In this document: positions 44,851-55,861 of the stretch, in pieces
Position numbering within the stretch: position 1 is the first letter of the stretch
How the letters are laid out: each line of letters begins with the position of its first letter
Assembly: GCF_902459465.1 (NCBI RefSeq)
Contig: NW_022985709.1
Location: forward strand, 124,001 to 188,000
Source of the DNA: Asterias rubens
Taxonomy: Eukaryota; Echinodermata; Asteroidea; Forcipulatida; Asteriidae
Direction: 5' to 3'
DNA length: 64,000 bases
Program-made: the position numbers and the translations under genes
The notes under the pieces: generated by a model
Told to the model about the DNA's origin: nothing
Databases searched by the model: none
Seen by the model: only the letters and a program-made list of their open reading frames with translations

Positions 44851-44983
44851 CTGGAAAGAAAACATTGAAATTAATTATCTTACATGTATATATATATGTG
44901 CATGTATTGTTGTGTTTACATTGTCTCTGTTGGGCCTTGAACATCTGTTAAGATTTATTTTGTCCATTACATGTGTTTTATTA

Positions 44984-44985
<2 letters not shown>

Positions 44986-45028
<43 letters not shown>
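44986..45028. repeat. (ATT)n microsatellite
   Basis: About 14 tandem ATT units in intron 12. It gives a poly-Asn run in one reverse frame, which is not coding. Confidence 0.95.
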
Positions 45029-45327
45029 CACCCAAACCCAAAGTAGTTGACATCAACATTTTGCTGGATTTGAATCTTTGCAATGTGCAAGTAACACTCA
45101 GAGAGGTTTGTGGTAACAGCATGTAAATATCCCTTTTGAGTGCTTGGTAGGTTTTCCCCCTGAAACTTCCGCGGGGGAACTTGACAAAGTATAGTCATAT
45201 TGGTTCTGAAGATGATCGAATCACAACGTTGAACCGTTAATCACCAGTTCTATTCAGAACCAACACTACCGCAAACTGCAAAACTTTGCTCCTTGTGAGT
45301 AATTGTGGGGTTTTGTTTGAAACCTAC

Positions 45328-45423
45328 CTCGACCACTCTGGTGATGGATTGGTTGGAGTAACCCGTAACTTCCTGGTCCTCGTGCATGACGCATCCTTTA
45401 TTATTGTATCCTACACCGGTAAC
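45328..45423 (-). CDS. ATP2C1: ATP2C1 exon 12
   Basis: Codes residues 402-433, beginning VTGVGYNNKG, at the start of the nucleotide-binding domain, phase 0 to 0. Acceptor GCAG, donor GTAGGT. Confidence 0.94.
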
Positions 45424-45664
45424 CTGCATTACGTAAGCAACAAGAACGTACATGTACAAAGGATTCCCTTCAAAGTAATATGGTTTGGAAAAAAATTTTC
45501 ACCCAAAAACATTTGAATCTCAGATTTCCGAGGGTTGGTGTCCATACGCGAATGCTGGGGTTGGAGCCTGCTGTCACCTTGGTAAACGTGGATGGATTCA
45601 ACGTTCTTGTGAAACTTTCACATTGGACTTTTAATGGCTCTCTTTTGAAAATGTTGCCCTTTAA

Positions 45665-46030
45665 AGCCATTGGACCCTTTCGGTACAGAAAAAAAAAAAA
45701 AAGTTCACAGATTTACAGATAATTTACAGGGTTTACAGAAGGTAATGGTGAAAGACTTCTCTTGAAATATTAGTCCATGAAATGCTTTACTTTTTGAGAA
45801 AACGGTAAAACAATATAAATTCTCGTTAACGAGAATTACGGATTTGTTATAAACACATGTCATGACACGGCGAAACGCGCGAAAACAGGAGTGGGTTTTC
45901 CCGTTATTTTCTCCCGACTCCGATGTCCGATTGAGCCTAAATTTCCACAGGATTGTTATTTTATATATAAGTTGTGATACACGAAGTGTGGGACTTGGAC
46001 AATACTGTTTACCGAAAGGGTCCAATGGCT
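45665..46030 (-). mobile_element. Family-2 MITE
   Basis: TTAA at 45661-45664 and 46031-46034. AGCCATTGGACCCTTTCGG to CCGAAAGGGTCCAATGGCT. Core AATTCTCGTTAACGAGAATT as in the 16-kb copy, in inverse orientation. Confidence 0.92.
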
Positions 46031-46161
46031 TTAATCAGTATGACGGTGGAAAAATAAACTAGCTTTGATCATGAGAACCAACATGGCCATGGTACTCTAT
46101 CGTTCAGCCTTATTATGATAATGTAGATTTGTATGGGGACTAAACTGATGGTTTCACTTAC

Positions 46162-46259
46162 CTCGGCTTTGACTCCGTCCGACGTATAGATCGATATGAC
46201 TGTCATTTCATTCTTTGTCAACGTTCCAGTTTTATCGCAACATATAACATTCACACATC
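46162..46259 (-). CDS. ATP2C1: ATP2C1 exon 11 (phosphorylation site)
   Basis: Completes Gly369 and codes to residue 401. VNVICCDKTGTLTKNEMTV contains the acyl-phosphate Asp377 of the P-type ATPase cycle. The residue just before Asp is Cys where vertebrate SPCA1 and most P-type pumps have Ser. Donor GTAAGT. Confidence 0.97.
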
Positions 46260-46321
46260 CTATAAAATTAATGGTTAAAAAAAGACAAATTACAATGGGG
46301 GAACAATGCTGGATGAAGAAT

Positions 46322-46464
46322 GGGAGACTTTCTGGGACGATAGAGGGCAGCAGACTTACCGGGTAAATCCATTGTTCTCAGAATTATGCGCATGTTCAGA
46401 ACTACGTAAACAATGGAAATTTACCCGGTATGTCTGCTGCCACCTAGCGTTGGAAAGTCTCCTA
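46322..46464. mobile_element. MITE, GGGAGACTTTC family
   Basis: GGGAGACTTTCTGGGACG to CGTTGGAAAGTCTCC. Inverse of 40101-40243 and nearly identical to it, so probably a young insertion. Confidence 0.9.
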
Positions 46465-46614
46465 TTAGTGAAATTACAACCAAACCAAGTCAGTTTTTAC
46501 CCAAAGGTTTTCTCGGTCAGTTTCTGAAAAAAAATATTAGAATAATTGCTGCACGATTAAATTCGTGCGTGGCTCCGTACTTCAATCAAACTAAGGGGTC
46601 AAAACAATTTTGGT

Positions 46615-47006
46615 TACTTGATACAAACTCTGGTGTTTCTGATCAGCAGAGTGTGGGTTCAAATCCCTAGCCGTGACACTTGTGTCCTTAAGCAAGACAC
46701 TTCACCATTGCTTTGGCCTTCGGATGGGAAATGAAGCCGTTGGTCCCATGTGTTGTGTAACGCATGTAAAAGAACCCAGTGCACTTATCGAAAAGAGAAG
46801 GGGTTCACCTCGATGTTCCTGGCTGTGGCTGCTGTATGCGTCGCAGCACCTTGTAAACCCTTATAAGGTGCTACATAATTGGGTCTCAGAATCCATCACT
46901 TCAATAACCTATCTTTCTGAAAGTTTGTATATACTCAGCGCCTTGACCTTGTTTGGTAGATAAATGCACTATTTAAGACTTTGATATTATTATTATATTA
47001 TATTAT
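46615..47006 (+). mobile_element. tRNA-derived SINE, near full length
   Basis: Head with TGTGGGTTCAAATCCC box B; body GGATGGGAAATGAAGCCG, GTCCCATGTGTTGTGTAACG, AAAAGAACCCAGTGCACTTA; tail TTTGATATTATTATTATATT. Direct + strand counterpart of 13829-14234. Confidence 0.8.
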
Positions 47007-47113
47007 GGTTTCAATGTTAAAAATGGTCTACTGAAGACATTTTGCTATTTGGAGACTGGATAAATTAGCCAAAGTTTCAGGTATAATGATAATTTTGTGA
47101 AGTTGAGTTTTTA

Positions 47114-47428
<315 letters not shown>

Positions 47429-47441
47429 CTACATTTATTAA

Positions 47442-47670
47442 AGCCAGCGGAAACTATTGGTAACTGTCCAAAGAACAGTCTTCTCACTTTGTGTATCTCA
47501 ACATATGCACAAAACAACACACCTGTGCTCAATTGGTCGTCAAAGTTACGAGATAATATCAAAAGACACCCTTGTCACACGAAGTTGTGTGCTTTTACAT
47601 GTAGATGGTTGATTTCGAGACCTCAAAATTCTGAATTGTTTTGAATAATTACCAATAGTGTCCACTGCCT
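47442..47670 (+). mobile_element. Family-1 MITE with internal deletion
   Basis: TTAA at 47438-47441 and 47671-47674. Left arm to GATTTCGAGACCTCAAAATT, then jumps to TTGAATAATTACCAATAGTG. Only 14 bp separate it from the next TTAA element. Confidence 0.88.
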
Positions 47671-47691
47671 TTAAGTATACGCCTCTCTTAA

Positions 47692-48074
47692 AGGAACACG
47701 TCGCCTTGGATCGGTCAAGTTGGTCTTTGAAAAGCGTTCTGTAACCATTTGTTATAAAATCGATATGGTTAGAACGATGTTGTAAAAGTAGAATACAATG
47801 ACCTACACAAATATGCCTTGAAATTGCGTGGTTTTCTTTTTACCTCGTCGACTAACACGGTCGGCCATGTATGGGAGTCAAGTTTTTGACTCCCATAAAT
47901 GGCCGACCGTGTTAGTTCGCGACGTAAAATGAAAACCGTGCAATTTTGAGTGATACTTGTGTGGATCATTATATTCTACTTTTAAAACATTTTTCCAACC
48001 ATATGCATTTCATAACAAACGGTTTCAAACGCTTTTTATAGACCAACTCGTCTGATCCATGGCACTGTGTTCCT
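47692..48074. mobile_element. Family-4 MITE
   Basis: TTAA at 47688-47691 and 48075-48078. AGGAACACGTCGCCTTGG to CCATGGCACTGTGTTCCT. Core near 47855-47912 is the 56-bp palindrome with a few mismatches. Inverted relative to the 31-kb copy. Confidence 0.88.
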
Positions 48075-48347
48075 TTAATATTCATGCATGACGTCATAAT
48101 ATTCTTATCCAAAATGAGGCCATAGGCGCACGTCCGCCGCCACTTGCCGTGGCCTTGGATATGGCCTCGTTTTGGATTAGATTTTACGTGACATACTCAC
48201 GCATAAAACCTATTCGTTTACATATAGTTTTGGGTTACACAAGAAACATTTTTTAAATTTTTTTATTATTTTTTAACTTTAGCACAACTTTAACCTGCAA
48301 AGTGCTAGCAAGTCCCACTGTACAAAATGTTAATTGTTTACATTTAA

Positions 48348-48722
48348 AGACACTGGACACTATTGGTAATTGTCAAAGACCAGACTTCTCACTTGGTGTA
48401 TCTCAACATATGCCATATGCGTACAAAAAAAAACTGTGAAACTTTTAGCTCAATTGGTCGTTGAAGTTGCAGTATAATGATGAAAGAAAAAAACACCTTT
48501 GTCGCACAAAGTTGTGTGCTTTCAGATGCTTGATTTCGGAACCTCAAAATCAAATTCTAAGGTTTCGAAATCAAATTCGTGGAAAATGACTTCTTTCTCA
48601 TAAGCTACGTTTACTTCAGAGGGAGTCGTTTCTCACAATGTTTTATACTATCAACAGCTCTCTATTACGTGTAACCAATTTAGGGTTTATGCTAATAATT
48701 ATTTTGAGTACTTACCAACTAC
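48348..48722 (+). mobile_element. Family-1 MITE, right end lost
   Basis: TTAA at 48344-48347; GACACTGGACACTATTGG. Core GATTTCGGAACCTCAAAATC / TAAGGTTTCGAAATC. Ends in TTTTGAGTACTTACCAAC without the final inverted repeat. Confidence 0.85.
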
Positions 48723-48808
48723 CTTGAACCTAAATTATAAAAAATTAAAAAAATCTAAAATTAACAAGAATATCAAGACAAATTGGTCAAAAAAAGTTAA
48801 AGACTTAC

Positions 48809-48951
48809 CTGACTCCTATGGTAAACATATCCAGTAGTCGTCTATTCTGCAGCCATCCAAGAAGCATGATTAATCCAATGATGCAGAATGAATAGAAGGA
48901 GAGCTGCTTCCCCAGGGTTCCCATACTCTTCTGTAGAGGTGTCTTAGGGGC
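48809..48951 (-). CDS. ATP2C1: ATP2C1 exon 9 (TM3)
   Basis: Codes residues 280-326 plus two bases of Ser327. Begins [20 protein letters not shown], then a hydrophobic TM3 and the start of TM4. Donor GTAAGT. Confidence 0.95.
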
Positions 48952-49124
48952 CTATCAAGATAACAAGGTAACATATTTTTATATTTTTTTCTGCAGCAAC
49001 TCAAGAAGCATGATGAATCCAATGAGCTCGGGCTAGGGTTGGGTGAACTATACTGAGCCCCCTAGATCTTTGGGAACCCATTGATGGAAACAGGAGCAAG
49101 GGCAGGAGGAGACTTAGGCCGTGT

Positions 49125-49236
49125 CCGAAACGGTGACTTCGGCTACAGCTACGGCTAGATCGCGCGCGTCTGCTATTCTTCAACACTGGTAGACGCGCTG
49201 ATCTAGACGTAGCTGTAGCCGAAGTCGTCGTTTCGG
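49125..49236. mobile_element. Hairpin MITE, CCGAAACG-GACTTCGGCTAC
   Basis: GACTTCGGCTACAGCTACGG and CTAGATC...GTCTGC pair with GTAGACGCG...GATCTAG and CGTAGCTGTAGCCGAAGTC; CCGAAACG / CGTTTCGG at the ends. The next 200 bp (49237-49430) are GC-richer and may be an RT-tail remnant. Confidence 0.75.
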
Positions 49237-49479
49237 CTAAAATTCATAGATCAGCTGAAGAAGGACACAACACAACAGGAAACAGCTGAGCTTAGGACGC
49301 TTATACTCGACTGGGATGCGTGGAAGACGACCATCAGAGTTAACCGAGAAGGCGTCGGCTCAACTCAACTCAAACTAGGCTGCTCGGCCAAAACACACCA
49401 TGTATGTCTTGCCGGCTTAAGTCGCCAGTCGTACTGAAAAGGTTCAAACATCTGTTTCAGTTCAATACAAAAGACTTAC

Positions 49480-49548
49480 CTCCTCAGCTTGCATCATCCT
49501 GAAGATGTCACCAAACTGGGAGTTCTCACCAGTACCGATAACAACCCC
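49480..49548 (-). CDS. ATP2C1: ATP2C1 exon 8
   Basis: Codes [16 protein letters not shown] and RMMQAEE, residues 257-279, phase 0 to 0. End of the actuator domain before TM3. Acceptor TCAG, donor GTAAGT. Confidence 0.96.
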
Positions 49549-50688
49549 CTGAAAAAAATAAAGAAGTACAACACAGGGTGAATTATCATCGAGGACAATT
49601 CCTCACACACTGGATGCGGGTGAGAATGTAAAGCAAAGATCCGAAAGGAAAATTTTTGTTCCAGCGATTTAATTCCTGCTGCTAAACAACTTTTGGTTAG
49701 ACTACGGTTCGTTGAAACTGAGATCCATTTTTTACTCAATGTCCATTATACAGTGCTCTTAGGGAACAAATGCTTAACTTTGTGAGTGGAAATAATGCAC
49801 ATTTTCAGCTGTTTACCAACAGTGAAAAATGTGAATTTCTTAAAAGTTCTACAGATGAATCTACTATTAATTGTGTTGCCACATTCGTCTTTTTATTTAT
49901 GAACTTAAAAGAAAAACGTAATGTCTGATTGCCCCCTGTTGACTTTTCTCCTGCCAATGTATATTAAAATAATTCAGGTTTAAAATGTTAATGTAACCCT
50001 CCCTGGGGTTAAGGGGTGTGCTCCAAGTTGAAATAAAAAAATCAAATGAATGAATGAGTATTCCAAAAAACTGTCCGAGCCTCTGTGATATATTGTTTTT
50101 GCTGGAAACTCAGAATGCCTACCTCAAATCGAGCCAAATTCAATGATAGGGAGATTGTGAGCATGAATTTCAGTTCCCTCTGTCCCTATTTGTACAAGTG
50201 AAAAGTAGTACAGCACAGTAGGTCCATGCTTGATCATGCAACACAATGGAGGCTTTGGTTGGATATTTAAGCCAGCCCATCAGACTGACCGAAAAACATT
50301 GTAGGCAATCCAAAGTTGTTCAAAGTGACCAAAACCATTCGCCGTAAACCAGTCAAGAAAAATGTGGCAGATTTACTTGCCATCCGACGTGAAATGGTGA
50401 CAGTATACACTTTTCAATTGTTGATTAAAACAAACCACGCTGGTTGGAATGGACCGCCGCCGAGTGTTAGCATTCAATTCTGTTAAAAGATATTCTGAGC
50501 CATTTCAAAATTGTGTCTTCCATGAATGGTTGCTTTATTTCCAACAAATTCAACACTATTTAAAAAAAAAGTTGTGCGACATTCTTACATACTGTGGCCA
50601 TCTGTTTTTGTTTTGCATCTATGGTTCTCCATAGTTTACCACCTTGGTTGGCAAAGACTCGGGCTGTGACGTTGCAATAGAAAGGTCT
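49549..50688. other. Intron 7, unassigned part
   Basis: No exon or repeat recognised. AATAAAAAAATCAAATGAATGA near 50032 looks like a decayed retrotransposon tail. Confidence 0.35.
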
Positions 50689-50689
50689 A

Positions 50690-50920
50690 TTGACCCCTTG
50701 CACGCGCGTCACACACGTCAACTGGTGCCAAGCTCACAATGTTGGTGGGCAAGTTAGGTTTACGTGTTTTAACGCCGCGTCGTCTAAAATGCGCACTTCA
50801 CTGCATAACGCACAGCATACTCTATGCATAGAGTTATATATGAAAATGCACAGTGAAACTGCCCACCAGTATGGCGCATTCAAGATTTGTCTGATGATGA
50901 CGTCAGGTGAAATGGGTCAA
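50690..50920 (-). mobile_element. MITE, TTGACCCATTTCACCTGACG family
   Basis: TTGACCCCTTGCACGCGCG to GACGTCAGGTGAAATGGGTC then AA. Third copy of the family, same orientation as 40794-41012. About 70 bp downstream of the exon 7 donor. Confidence 0.85.
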
Positions 50921-50988
50921 TACTTATGCATTTGTTCAAATACTGCCATTTTCAGTAATGTTTTGGGGTGAATTTTATCGGAGCTTAC

Positions 50989-51147
50989 CCTGCCGTGGCC
51001 ACAGCGTACCAGCGTACCCATGTAGGCGATGTTCTTGCGGGTGTGTGTCGTACCATTCCCTTTCATTGAGTTAACTGGTTGGACAATCTTATAACTAGGT
51101 TTAGTCTCTCCGGTAAAGCTGGATTCATCAATGGCTAGATCTACGGC
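50989..51147 (-). CDS. ATP2C1: ATP2C1 exon 7 (actuator TGET motif)
   Basis: Codes residues 204-256. It contains IDESSFTGETKP; T215-G216-E217 form the phosphatase loop that dephosphorylates the pump. It ends in NIAYMGTLVRCGHGR, also conserved. Donor GTAAGC. Confidence 0.96.
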
Positions 51148-51486
51148 CTAAAAAAATAAAGGAAAAGAAAATTTTAGAATCCTGCTTAAATGATGATTAT
51201 TTTTTACATAGGATTGCAACTGTTTGTCAAAAAAATGAGGAAAGTGCCAAGCACAGCAAGACTTTGTGCTGTTTCTTTTCAATTATTAATGTTGGGCCTA
51301 CAGCTGAGGCCTGCGATAATCGTTGTGCTACATGTACATGTATGGCTGTGCAGTTTAAAAATTGAGGGATTAAAATTCTATAAAATAGCGATATTTAGTG
51401 CAAATGTTAGATTCAAGTTTAACACGGTTTGTTCAGTGCGAGTTTATGATGTAAAATTTTTTGCTTTGCAATTATTATTGACCCAC

Positions 51487-51595
51487 CTCAAACATTCTCA
51501 TATCGGCTGGTACCCTGTCTCCCACAGTCAGATGTACAGTGTCTCCGGGTACAAGGTTGCGCGCAAGGAAACTGGACAGGTTCCCATCTCTCACA
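51487..51595 (-). CDS. ATP2C1: ATP2C1 exon 6
   Basis: Completes Cys167 and codes to residue 203. It contains [20 protein letters not shown], a conserved actuator-domain stretch. Acceptor TTAG, donor GTGGGT, ends in phase 0. Confidence 0.95.
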
Positions 51596-51664
51596 CTAAG
51601 GAGGATAACAAAAAAACAGGAAAGAAACAATTTAGAGGTGACTAGAAATTAAAGTGTTTTTATT

Positions 51665-51843
51665 GAAGCTTTTAAGCAGAAAAATTTACTTTTCAACAAA
51701 TAAAAGTTGCTATGCAAAAAGCAGGGTACTAGTCACAAGTTACATACATTACATGACATTTTGGCTGGTTACCTACTTCTGCTAAACAATAATTGTTTGT
51801 GCTAAGCAAATGTGTGTGCTGAACAGCTTTACGAAATTGGGCC
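51665..51843. mobile_element. Partial GGGCCC-family MITE in intron 5
   Basis: TTTTAAGCAGAAAAATTTAC, GGTACTAGTCACAAGTTAC, AACAGCTTTACGAAATTGGG. Left end decayed. It takes up over half of this short intron. Confidence 0.65.
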
Positions 51844-51927
51844 ACACAGGCAGAGCTATGACAGTGGAACTTTTATAAGTTCGCTCACAGATTGAAATGT
51901 TGATTGATAAGTAATCGATAAACTTAC

Positions 51928-51989
51928 CAATTGCAAGATGGCGGAACTAGCTTACTCAGCTGCTCCAATGATTTTTCAGACTTGTATTC
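51928..51989 (-). CDS. ATP2C1: ATP2C1 exon 5
   Basis: Codes residues 147-166 (EYKSEKSLEQLSKLVPPSCN) plus two bases of Cys167. This is the start of the actuator domain after TM2. Acceptor CAG, donor GTAAGT. Confidence 0.95.
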
Positions 51990-52074
51990 CTGTAAGGAGA
52001 AAAAAAGGGCTTACTTGATGACAATTCATTGTTTGTTCCCTTTTCTTTGACTCCGCTGTATTTTTTTTATTTAA

Positions 52075-52432
52075 AGAGAAGGTACACTATTGGTAATTGT
52101 CAAAGACTGGTGTTCTCACTTGGTGTATCTCAACGTATGCATAAAAAAAAAACCTGTGAACGTTTGAGCTCAATCTGTTGGGATAAAATGGTGAAAGAAA
52201 AAAACACCCTTGTTGGACGAGTTTGTGCTTTCAGATAGGAATAAAAGACTTCTAGCTAGAAGTCTTTTATGATTTTCGTGAGAAACTACCTCTTTTTCAA
52301 AAACTAACGCTACTTCAGAGGAAGTCTTTTTCCACAATGTTTTATACTATCAACAGCTCTCCAATGCTAGTTACCAAGTCAGTTTTTAAGATAATATTTG
52401 TTTTGAGTAATTACCAAACGTGTACCTTCCCT
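52075..52432 (+). mobile_element. Family-3 MITE with perfect 30-bp core palindrome
   Basis: TTAA at 52071-52074 and 52433-52436. AGAGAAGGTACACTATTGG to AACGTGTACCTTCCCT. Core 52241-52270 (ATAAAAGACTTCTAG and its complement) has no mismatch. Confidence 0.92.
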
Positions 52433-52603
52433 TTAACAAAAACATCTTTTATCCAGCCCTTATTCCTTCCTCCCTTATTCCTTCTCTTTGTAAACCTCCA
52501 GCATGTACTCCTTGCTTTTGATTGCAAAATTTTGTTGTCCATCCGACAAACTTTAGCAAGGGGTCAGAGTTGTGGATATATGTATAATTTCTGAAATGGT
52601 TAA

Positions 52604-52851
52604 AGGAACACGTTGCCTTGGATCGGTCGAGTTGGTCTTTGAAAAGCGTTTGTAACCGTTTGTTAAAAAATGCATTGGTTAGAAAGATGATTTAAAAGTA
52701 GAATACCATGATCCACACAATTTTGAGTAATACTTTTGTGGATCATTATATTCTACTTTTAAAATATCTTTCTAATCATATGCATTTAATAACAAACGGT
52801 TACAGACCCTTTTCAAAGACCAACTCGACTGATCCAAGGCAACGTATTCCT
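52604..52851. mobile_element. Family-4 MITE lacking the 56-bp palindrome
   Basis: TTAA at 52600-52603 and 52852-52855. AGGAACACGTTGCCTTGG to CAAGGCAACGTATTCCT. The centre goes from GATCCACACAATTTTGAGT straight to GTGGATCATTATATTC, so the GGTCGGCC palindrome is missing. Confidence 0.88.
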
Positions 52852-53199
52852 TTAAACAGGAACAAGTGACTGCTGGTTATCCGGTTTAAACTGTTTCTAC
52901 ATTCCAATCCGAAATATGAGTGGACCAGGACTAACGTTAGAACACTTCATTGTCACAAAACCACAACCCACAGCTGTGGTGGTGTACAAAACAAACATAT
53001 AAATGTAATTGTAGGCATTGAAAATAATGTATTACATTTTGTAGCAGATTCAGATAAGACACTAGACATAGTCCAGCTGCTAAGGCCCATTATTATGTGG
53101 ACAAATTGTGCACTTTGTGGTAAAAGCATGAAACTTCCTACAGTTGTTACATACACCCTAAAGATCATTTTAAGACTTGGACCCATCTTGGATCTCACC

Positions 53200-54230
53200 C
53201 ATTTTAGGGGTGGGGCTACGTTTTAAGAAAGTGGGGGGTAACAAATTTAATATGTCAGTTTTGACTATTTGAAAAACAATTCTGCTCATTTTTTTAGACT
53301 AAAATACATGATAACAGTTCAATAATTATTTGAAAATTAATAACTGTCTTGAATTCTGCCCATTTTGTGGGCGGAGTCATATTTTTAAGAAAGAAGGGGG
53401 GTAAAAAATGTAATGTCATTTTGACTAAATTTGCTTTTCTCTGCTCATTTTTTTTAGACTAAAATACATGATAACGGGTCCTACTACTTGCCGTCAACTC
53501 GCCGTCAACTCACTTGCGCCGTCAACTCGCCGTCAACTCCTCCAATATACATTTAAAATTCACAAAAGAAGCATAAAACTGTAAAGTATCAGCTCAAAGA
53601 GAATTCGTGAAAGTTTTAGGTCATATTTCGGAATAAAAATTGAGTTTTTTTCTCGTGAAAATTTTTTCTCGAAACAGCAAAACAGTCGGCCGCCATCTTG
53701 CTTTTTCACATTGATTAGTCTTGGCCCAAGATGTCAATGATTGGTACTTTTTTTTATCAACACAAAGTCGTTTTTAGGAATGAATTTTTACCGAAAACCA
53801 TGAGAAATATGTAGTTTAGCCCAGACTTAACACTTCCGTGTCCCATTTATAAATTGTTCATGTAAATTTAATGAGTTGACGGCACAAAAATGAGTTGACG
53901 GCGAGTTGACAGCAAGTCGGCGAGTTGACGGCAAGTAGTAGGACCACATGATAACAATTCAATAATTATTTAAAAATTAATAACTGTCTTAAATTCTGCC
54001 CCTTTAGTGGGCGGAGTCGTATTTTTAAGAAAGTGGGGGGTAAAAAATGTAATATGTTAATTTTGACTAAATTTGCTTTTCTCTGCTCATTCTTTTAGCT
54101 TTTAGACTAAAATACATAATAACAGTAAAATAATTATTTAAAAATTAATAACTGTCTTTATTCCTGCCCCTTTTGTGGGGGGAGTTACATTTTTCGAAAG
54201 TGGGGATAAAATAAAACATGCCATTCTAGC
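53200..54230 (+). repeat. About 190-bp tandem units of the left arm
   Basis: About four units with TAATAACTGTCTTGAATTC, TGCCCATTTTGTGGGCGGAG, TTTTTAAGAAAG, GGGGGGTAAAAAATG, TTTGCTTTTCTCTGCTC and AGACTAAAATACATGATAAC. The second unit is split by the element at 53477-53945. Confidence 0.75.
53477..53945. mobile_element. Palindromic element with 10-bp target duplication
   Basis: ACATGATAAC occurs at 53466-53475 and again at 53946-53955. Ends GGTCCTACTACTTGCCGTCA and TGACGGCAAGTAGTAGGACC. Subterminal parts are repeated GAGTTGACGGC / GCCGTCAACTC blocks. Inserted in a unit of the left arm repeat. About 469 bp; no coding capacity. Confidence 0.88.
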
Positions 54231-54439
54231 CCCTTGATTGTTGTACTGATACATACAAAACCGTGTAAATACATGTATAGACATTTAATTACAATATTTC
54301 TACATTTTCAGTATGCACTACATAGTTGTTTGCATTAACAGCGTTTACAATTTACTCAAAGCACTTAGTTGCTCCCTCTTGAGAGTAAACGATTGGGTGC
54401 TAAACAAATCGAACCAGCAGTGATGCCTTAATATTGAGT

Positions 54440-54800
54440 ATTCTTATACAGTTTTTGCCTCTCCAAATTCCCACAAGAGCTCATTCGAACTGATGATGTG
54501 GCCCGACTCTACCCATCAGCCCCCAAAATGCTATACAGATACCTCAACCAGCAACACCCAAGCATCAAGTTCACCGTGTTCACCATGGGACAAGGGCAGT
54601 CTGGCAATAGCTGTCTATGCCTGATCCCCACCACAAAGACAACACCCTCCACCACAGTTTCCAATGAAAAATAACCAACATTGACCGTTGTACACCAGTT
54701 CTTCTTTCATTACCCTAGCATCTAAACACACCCTCTTGTTCAAGGTTCCTACAACTTGTGTCTATGGTGTTCAATATATAGGACAGGATAGCCTTTGTCG
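54440..54800 (+). mobile_element. Reverse-transcriptase fragment, Penelope/DIRS-like pattern
   Basis: The translation LYRYLNQQHPSIKFTVF resembles the NQQHPSI-FT segment found between RT motifs of Penelope-like elements, followed in shifted frames by a THIDRY-like piece and HTLLFKVPTTCV. Several frame changes; dead. Confidence 0.5.
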
Positions 54801-54844
54801 GAGTTGTGAGTTGGTCTGTTGGAGTTGTGGGTTTGCCAGTCTGA

Positions 54845-55102
54845 GTGATTCAATGCCGCCGTTCTGCTTTCTTTTGTCATGTCGCTCGCCTGGCTGACAA
54901 CAACCCAGCTAAAAACGCTATTTGCATCGCCAGCAACTCCAGGGGAGGCCTAGCACCAGCTCCTGGCTGGAAAATATCCAGAGGCCGTCCAAGATCATCT
55001 TGGGGTAAACAACTGCCTGGCCTAGTGAAATCGACCACAAAGCTCTATAGGACGTGGACACAGGAGATCGGTGCGACTGACCCTTGCTGTCTCTGCAGTT
55101 GA
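54845..55102 (+). mobile_element. RTE/jockey-like LINE C-terminal fragment
   Basis: The frame HVARLADNNPAKNAI, PGWKISRGRPRSSW and EIGATDPC has the GHVARM...RGRPR-W pattern of LINE RT tails. Short, with no surrounding intact ORF. Confidence 0.65.
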
Positions 55103-55379
55103 TTAATTGAGTCAGAGTGAAGAGAATTGGCTAGTTGGAGTGACGAGTTAGTGCGGAACCGGTTCAGGAGGTACATTTTACCACTGGGAAGGTCTATCCC
55201 CGGGAACTGGATGGTGCGATCCTTTTTCATCAGGAACTTGTGCCGTCTGGACCTTGCCACTGCGTGCGCCGCTCTTCTGCTTTAGCTTTAGAGAACCATC
55301 ACTGATATGGCACACTCTCTTTGGATCATCTGAATAGGGAAATTTGCCTTACTCAGGACTCGTAGCCAATCAGTCTTTG

Positions 55380-55600
55380 TGCAGCTAACAGCACCAGCGA
55401 TGGTCCTCATGGTGCTGTTCAATTGAATATCGAGTAGGCTTGAGAGTTTCTCCAAACTGGATCACAATACTCAGCCCCCAGTGGCAGATAGCTAGCGCCG
55501 ATGAGCAAAGTGTTTCGGCATTTGCTACCAAGAATTTACCAGTGAGATTGTGGATCATATTGTTTCTGGTCCCAATTTTGACAGTCACCTTCTGCAGAGG
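55380..55600 (-). mobile_element. Jockey/RTE-like RT fragment, - strand
   Basis: Read on -: TRNNMIHNLTGKFLVANAET then LCSSALAICH, the same domain as the + strand copy at 55862-56720. Frame broken after about 65 codons. Confidence 0.6.
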
Positions 55601-55861
55601 AGTTTTAAAGGCAATTGTAGGGTCACCGCAATGGTATGGACAGCTACAGTTTCAACCAGATTAACACCACCAAGCCGCCCCAAACTTAACTATATGTTCC
55701 CATACCCAAGGTCAACCACATACCACTACTCACTTTCTTCCGTGTATGTTCCATCAAGCAGGCATAAGGCCAATATACCCTCCGCTCACAAGAAACTTCA
55801 TCATAAAACGACCACCGAATTGACTATAGTGCTGCAGAGCTCATCACTCTCATTCAGCCTT

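Noticed and set aside
44875..45198. Frame with a poly-Asn run on -
   Set aside because: Produced by the ATT microsatellite in intron 12.
51190..51645. 151-codon open frame on +
   Set aside because: Antisense to ATP2C1 exon 6 and its introns, with no conserved domain.
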